This document shows, piece after piece, positions 59,625 through 64,000 of a DNA stretch of 64,000 nucleotides; within the stretch, counting starts at the first letter, position 1; every line of letters starts with the position of its first letter. The position numbers were made by a program, and so were the translations under genes. Below the pieces are notes generated by a model. That model made no database searches and was not told the origin of the DNA. It saw only the letters and a program-made list of their open reading frames with translations. This DNA is from Amoebophrya sp. A120 (taxonomy: Eukaryota > Sar > Dinophyceae > Syndiniales > Amoebophryaceae), in assembly GCA_905178155.1 (NCBI GenBank), contig CAJINV010000002.1, forward strand, positions 11,138,634-11,202,633, in the 5' to 3' direction.

Positions 59625-61376
59625 TAGTCTTACTGTATTGCTACTTCACGGGTCTTGGGCGAGGCCTTGTAGCACCACGAGCACGAATTGCGTAGAAGAG
59701 TGTGATCATGCATTTCATTCGTCCTCCTGGTATACTTGGCTATCCTCCCCCGCTTTCGGCACTCCGACCACCAGATCCAAGCTGGAGCGCAGCGCCGCCC
59801 TTGCCACTAGTTGCGGCTCACCCGGCGAGAAAAAGAGCGACCACATGCGGCTTGAGCTCGCGCAGTACGATCTGCACGCGACGACCAAGGCAACAGCGAA
59901 CGCGAGAGCGGGAGCGGGAGCGCCCTGTTTTATGTCGCAGCGAGTAACAACAACATCTCCTCTCACTCCGGGTCGCGGCGGAGCCGTGAAGAATGACAAT
60001 GAAGATGAGTCAACGGAAACCACAAATAATCCTGACGAAAGCGTCAGCATCTTGACGACAGCTGGGTGCGTCCTAGCAGAGACCGAAAGATGCATCGCAG
60101 ACACGGAAAAGTGCATCGCTGACATCGAGTTTACTTTCTCTGCGCCTAGTGAACAGGGTACGCCTGCGACTTCCTACCTTTTTGCTGCATCTGCAAATTC
60201 ATCTGCGGCCGCACAAATGCTTGCGCCGAAGCAGCGGGAAGCAGGCACACATGAGGTATGATGTGCCGGTGGAGCATATTAATGTTGCTATGGTATTGGT
60301 TTAGGTCTAGAAGATGATGATGAAAATAAAGTCCTCTACTAGTCATCTTCGCGAATAACTCCGACGTAATTTCGCAATTTCCGTAGAAGCAGTTACAACA
60401 GTCATAAAGATCTACTTTCTCCGCTCAGTTGTCCTGCCATCGTTTTTCACAGGACAACCGCACATCAAAGGAGCGACCACCACCTGCATCTTCTACGCCT
60501 ACCAGCCCTCCTGTGGCTGCGCAGCACCATCCACGAGGACGGACAAGCCAGTGCGATCATGCCACGGACGAGCGTAGTTTTCTTGCACGGGCGTCCTTGC
60601 ACATGCTGCAGCATCACGCATCAAGCTCGGGCGACAAGGACAACGAGGTTCTTGGGAAAAAAACGCGTCATGTGAAGGCACCCACGTCGTCCTCCTTGTC
60701 AGAAGTAGACGCAAACGGAGTTCGGGCGCAGCAAGATAAAGGAGAAGCTTCTATCGCTTGGCAGCGGGGCAATTCCCGCTGCTCTCCGTCATCATCACCC
60801 AAGTCGTTCTTGGGAGGCCAGCTTCTGCAAAACGAAAGCAAGAACAACAACGACGGGACAGCGGCAGGGTCACGCTCACGTAACGCCCCGAGTAGCAGGT
60901 CTTCTCCCGGTTCTTGTGCACCTCTCCTGGCAGCGGTATCACAGTTGAAGAAAAGCTACGGGCTTTCCGCCGGTCTGAAGGCTGGCGTGGCTACTCCGGC
61001 TTCTGCGAAGAAAACCACGCGCCCACACGATAGTGTTGATGCAAAGAGCAGACCTTCCTCGACCACGGGGGAAGACGTAGTTCAGGCTCTGTGGCAGCCG
61101 CCGGCACTACCTGCCACCCTCTCGTCCGAACGCCCACGGGTACACGAAAGTCCTCTAGTAGTTCAAAGCGCTGCCAGCAAAAATGGCGTCGCAGGAAGCT
61201 ACTTGTCGATGATCGCAAATTCGAAGCGTCGGTACATGCCGTCAAAGCAGAACGGTCGCGGCTCCGGAAATTCTGCAGGAATAGGCGCGGATGGATACGA
61301 GAAGAGGAAGGGAAAGGGTATTACGGCAACGATGGAACGGACCCGGCACACTAATACACAAATGTCAAAAGAATAA
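59577..61376 (+). CDS. Probable 3' exons of the CULT gene, or a separate gene
   Basis: Exon 59577 (approximate start) to 60255 joins exon 60453-61376 through a GT-AG intron in frame (REAGTHE then DNRTSKERPPP). The frame opens only after a TAA near 59576 and has no ATG start of its own, so it is likely a continuation of the CULT gene after an unresolved small intron or an assembly frameshift. Content: VDVELERERERSDSL, then ETERCIADTEKCIADIEF, and a basic Ser-rich C-terminus ending MERTRHTNTQMSKE. Nothing recognisable as a domain. Confidence 0.55.
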
Positions 61377-62369
61377 GGAGCTCAGCTGGCGAACCCCACG
61401 GAGTCAACTAAGTATGTATTTCTAGTGCGAGTGCGGCGCTGCCTTTTTGTTTTTGCGAAAAAAAAAAACTATTGCAGCTATAGACTTCGTCGAACAACAA
61501 CAAGTCACGACCACTCCATCTTTTTATGTCTGAAAGTTTATTTTCAAAAGCATAGCCCCACAAGTGACAGAAAATCAATAACGTACATCAAAAACAATGA
61601 AACTAGAAGAGACAAACTACGTCGAAATGCACTTTCCGTCGTGCAAAACGATCGGAGAACAAGAGAAGTCAAAATCAAAGAGTGCATTCACTTTAGAGTA
61701 AAGGAACAAAAAGAAAACAAGAGGAATACACAGCAACTCCAAAACCAAAGCCAACTCATGCTTGCGATGAAGTCAGATTGCACACGGATTGGCAGTTCTT
61801 GTTCTTCGTGTTCCTATGCTTGAAAAATACGCACCAGTCCTTATGCGCTAGTTGCGAAATGGATAAAAGGCCGCTATTTTCGTAAGCCGACCTATTCCGA
61901 GAATTTGTACGATCTTAATCTTATGCTGGGCATGTCATGAATGTATCTTTAACGCGAAGTTCAAGTTTAAAGTATTGCTTCGTCGCTTGATGTTTTCTGG
62001 TTGCGGTATGCATTCTGAATGGTTCGTCTCAGTCCTCGTTGGTGTTGGCCGAGCAGCTCCAGGTCGTGTTGCTCAATATACGTTTGCCTCTTGCCGACAC
62101 CGAGCTGTGCCTTTTGTGCTTGAATTGTTCTACTTCATTTAAAAGCGCCAACGGTCAGCATTGCATTGCTCGAGTTCTTTTAATTCGCTTCTCCTTCTAA
62201 GTACGGTTGTTCTACCTAGTAGCAGCAGCAGGTGTAGGAGTAGGTCAGCTTCACGACCAAGAGCACAGATCTTTCACCAGGAACTCGTTGTTCTGCTTCT
62301 GTTACTCTCAATCTCTTTGTCTCAGTAGTTCCCTCGTGTGCTCGACACAACTCAAGCAACGACCAGAAG
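61377..62369. other. Intergenic, nothing recognised
   Basis: AT-richer DNA with a 132-codon frame at 61425-61823 that has no recognisable feature. Confidence 0.5.
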
Positions 62370-64000
62370 ATGGCTCCCGCTGTTTCCACCATGCTGTCCC
62401 GCAGTAAGCGAGGCTTGTTTTCTGCAGCGTTGCTCGCCGGAGCGACCACAGCTGCTCCGGTCAAGAAAATGACGGCGGTGATCAAAATTCTGGAGGACAT
62501 GCGGGACGAGATCGAACACGACCAAGCCGAGGACGAAAAATCGTATAGAATTTATTGTCCTCGTGGTCCCGTCGGTCATGTGCGGAGCTCCTTCCTGGTG
62601 CAAAAACAAAAAGTTCAAGTTGTACAAAACTCTGAAGCCGAATTCGATTGATTTTGTTGCTGACACGCAGCAAATACATAGTTGAATAATTATGGCTTCT
62701 CGAGCGCCACATGAAACAAACGACCTAGGTACGCCAAGATGGAGTGTTGGTGCAAGAAGAACGACATGACCTTGTCGGAAGCCCAGGCCGCGGCGCAGGC
62801 GGAGTTGGAGCGGTTGCGCGCGAGCGTGACGGCCAACACGGCCGAGGCCGCGGCGCTGGCGACCGAGTTGGAGGGAATGGAAAAGGAGCTGAAGCAGGCG
62901 CGCGAGTCGCTGGACGAGCTGATCACGATGAACACGAAGCAGGTCGAGGAATATCCAGGAAAAAACACCCATCCACATCCAATTTGTGACGCAAAACACA
63001 TATCGATATCAAATCACTTCGTGTGTTTGTAATGCAAAAAATGGATGTGGATTGGTTTTTTTCTGTGCATAAGGAAGATGGGAAGACCGTAGCCGAGTAC
63101 ACGGAGTCCATTACCGCCCTCGCCAACGCCCTCACCGTTATCCACAGTAAATTGCCCGTACACGTACCAATGCAGTCCCAGTCTCTGCATGACAAAACTT
63201 GCCTTCAATCCTAGTCTAGCATGACAAGTTGGACACTGCAAGTTAGCGAAATTTGTCATGCATTTTGTACATGTGCGGGAAATTTACATTGCATATCCGT
63301 TCTGAACAAGCACCAGCCGGGGCTGACGCAGAAAAAGGTGGTCTTGGAGCTGCGCAAGCACGTGTCGGCGCACAGCGACATGCTGGACGCGCTGCTCGAG
63401 CCCAGCCAGCGCCGGGAGCTGAACGCCTTCCTGCAACAGGACACCCGGCAGAACCAGAAGCAGAACCCGACCAGCCCGGCCTACTCCAGCCAGTCCGGGC
63501 AGATTTTCGGGATCCTCGCCCAGATGAAGGAGGAATTCGAGTCTGATTTGGCCACCCTGAAGGAGAAGGTGGCCTCAGACAAGGTCACCTACAACAAGCT
63601 GAAAAAATCCAAGGAGGAGGGCATCGCCGACCTGGAGAAGGGCATCACCTCGAAAACCAGCCGCAAGGCGGACGCCAAGCAGGAGGCGGCCGACGCCAAG
63701 CAGCAGATCGCGGACATCGAAAAGACGATGGCAGCCGATCTGGAATTTCTCGCGGAGGTGAAAAAAGTGTGTCCGAAATCCTCCGAAGAGTTTGCGAAGC
63801 GCACGGAGGACCGACACATGGAGTCGCAGGCTATCGACAAGGCGGTCGAGATTCTGGGCAGCGACGAGAACCGCGACTTGTTCGACAAAACCGTGGAAAA
63901 GGCGCCGGCGCTCGCCTTTCTGCAGACGGGCATGATGAAAAATTCCAAGGAGGTGGCGAGCAAAGTGGTGCAGAATCTGGTATTTCCATGTATGAACAAA
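62370..64000 (+). CDS. Secreted-looking coiled-coil protein with Cys-Trp-Cys motif, 5' part
   Basis: Exons 62370-62542, 62729-62948, 63074-63134 and 63297 to past the window end. The N-terminus has basic residues then a hydrophobic stretch (GLFSAALLAGATTA, followed by AP), a plausible signal peptide. Next come AVIKILEDMRDEIEHDQAE and a KMECWCKKND motif, then long charged helices (QAAAQAELERLRASVTANT, ADAKQEAADAKQQIADIEK). I associate this layout, a short helical lead, CWC, then coiled coil, with lineage-specific secreted coiled-coil proteins of dinoflagellates; that is recollection, not a search. The first intron is GT-AG with a repeated GTA; the next two are TIR introns. The final bases (AATCTGGTATTTCC) look like another donor. 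Confidence 0.8.
62949..63073 (+). mobile_element. TIR intron (introner-like element), 125 nt
   Basis: AGGAA at 62947-62951 and 63072-63076. ATCCACATCCA at 62971-62981 is perfectly inverted at 63042-63052, and the similarity continues imperfectly for about 40 bases per side, including TTTGTGACGCA (62983-62993) and TTTGTAATGCA (63026-63036). Excision joins GTC GAG to GAA GAT GGG in frame. The best reading is a GA-AG intron. The retained sequence would insert extra residues and a stop. Confidence 0.85.
63135..63296 (+). mobile_element. TIR intron (introner-like element), 162 nt, no AG acceptor possible
   Basis: CCGTT at 63135-63139 and 63297-63301. Inverted repeats of about 28 bases at 63147-63174 and 63259-63287 (GTAAATT then CCCG, against CGGGAAATTTAC) differ at about four positions and one gap. 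Internal TGCATGACAAA (63187-63197) and TTTGTCATGCA (63252-63262). Excision joins ACC GTT to CTG AAC AAG in frame. No placement of the border within the repeat gives an AG at the 3' end. Confidence 0.82.

Noticed and set aside
63147-63310. Canonical GT donor at 63147 with AG acceptor at 63308
   Set aside because: It puts the next exon into a frame that reads Ala/Gly/Pro-rich sequence and stops, while the direct-repeat junction continues the coiled coil.

Overview
The window is eukaryotic nuclear DNA, most likely from an alveolate of the dinoflagellate lineage. Syndiniales such as Amoebophrya is my best guess; this is inference and no search was run. Supporting points are a cytosolic HSP90 with five exons, a SAS-4/CPAP centriole protein, a secreted-looking coiled-coil protein with a Cys-Trp-Cys motif of a type I associate with dinoflagellates, very long low-complexity proteins, and introns with short direct repeats at both ends, some carrying terminal inverted repeats and unusual splice borders. 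Every gene I can support lies on the + strand.

Layout. Positions 1-14533 are gene-poor: a GC-rich flank, a 769-base assembly gap, AT-rich and GC-rich minisatellites, one degenerate coding fragment (3593-4126), one hypothetical gene (8643-9551) and a 3.2 kb fold-back element with ~550-base inverted arms (9726-12890). From 14534 on, genes follow head to tail: a giant ~3421-residue Ser/Thr/Ala-rich protein (14534-25182); two hypothetical ORFs, the second with two zinc-finger-like motifs (27372-28936, 29037-32690); SAS-4/CPAP (34230-39260); a 448-residue protein (41860-44015); a small hypothetical ORF (46036-46869); a 763-residue coiled-coil protein (48400-51407); HSP90 (52201-55353); a CULT-domain (cereblon-type) protein with possible 3' exons (56514-61376); and a secreted-looking coiled-coil protein running off the end (62370-64000).

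Exon models for HSP90 (709 aa), SAS-4 (1050 aa), the 448-aa protein, the 763-aa protein and the giant gene were built by hand and close in frame from start to stop. The main discovery candidate is the intron set. Three introns (49594-49928, 62949-63073, 63135-63296) have inverted repeats just inside their ends, a 5-base direct repeat at the borders like a target-site duplication, a shared internal motif close to TTTGTSATGCA, and borders that do not fit GT-AG. They look like MITE-like introner elements. Most other introns also have 2-6 bases repeated at the two splice borders, usually AG|GT at the acceptor.

The gene content does not form an obvious pathway. SAS-4 is a centriole/basal-body protein, and two neighbouring coiled-coil genes could be cytoskeletal, but that link is only positional.
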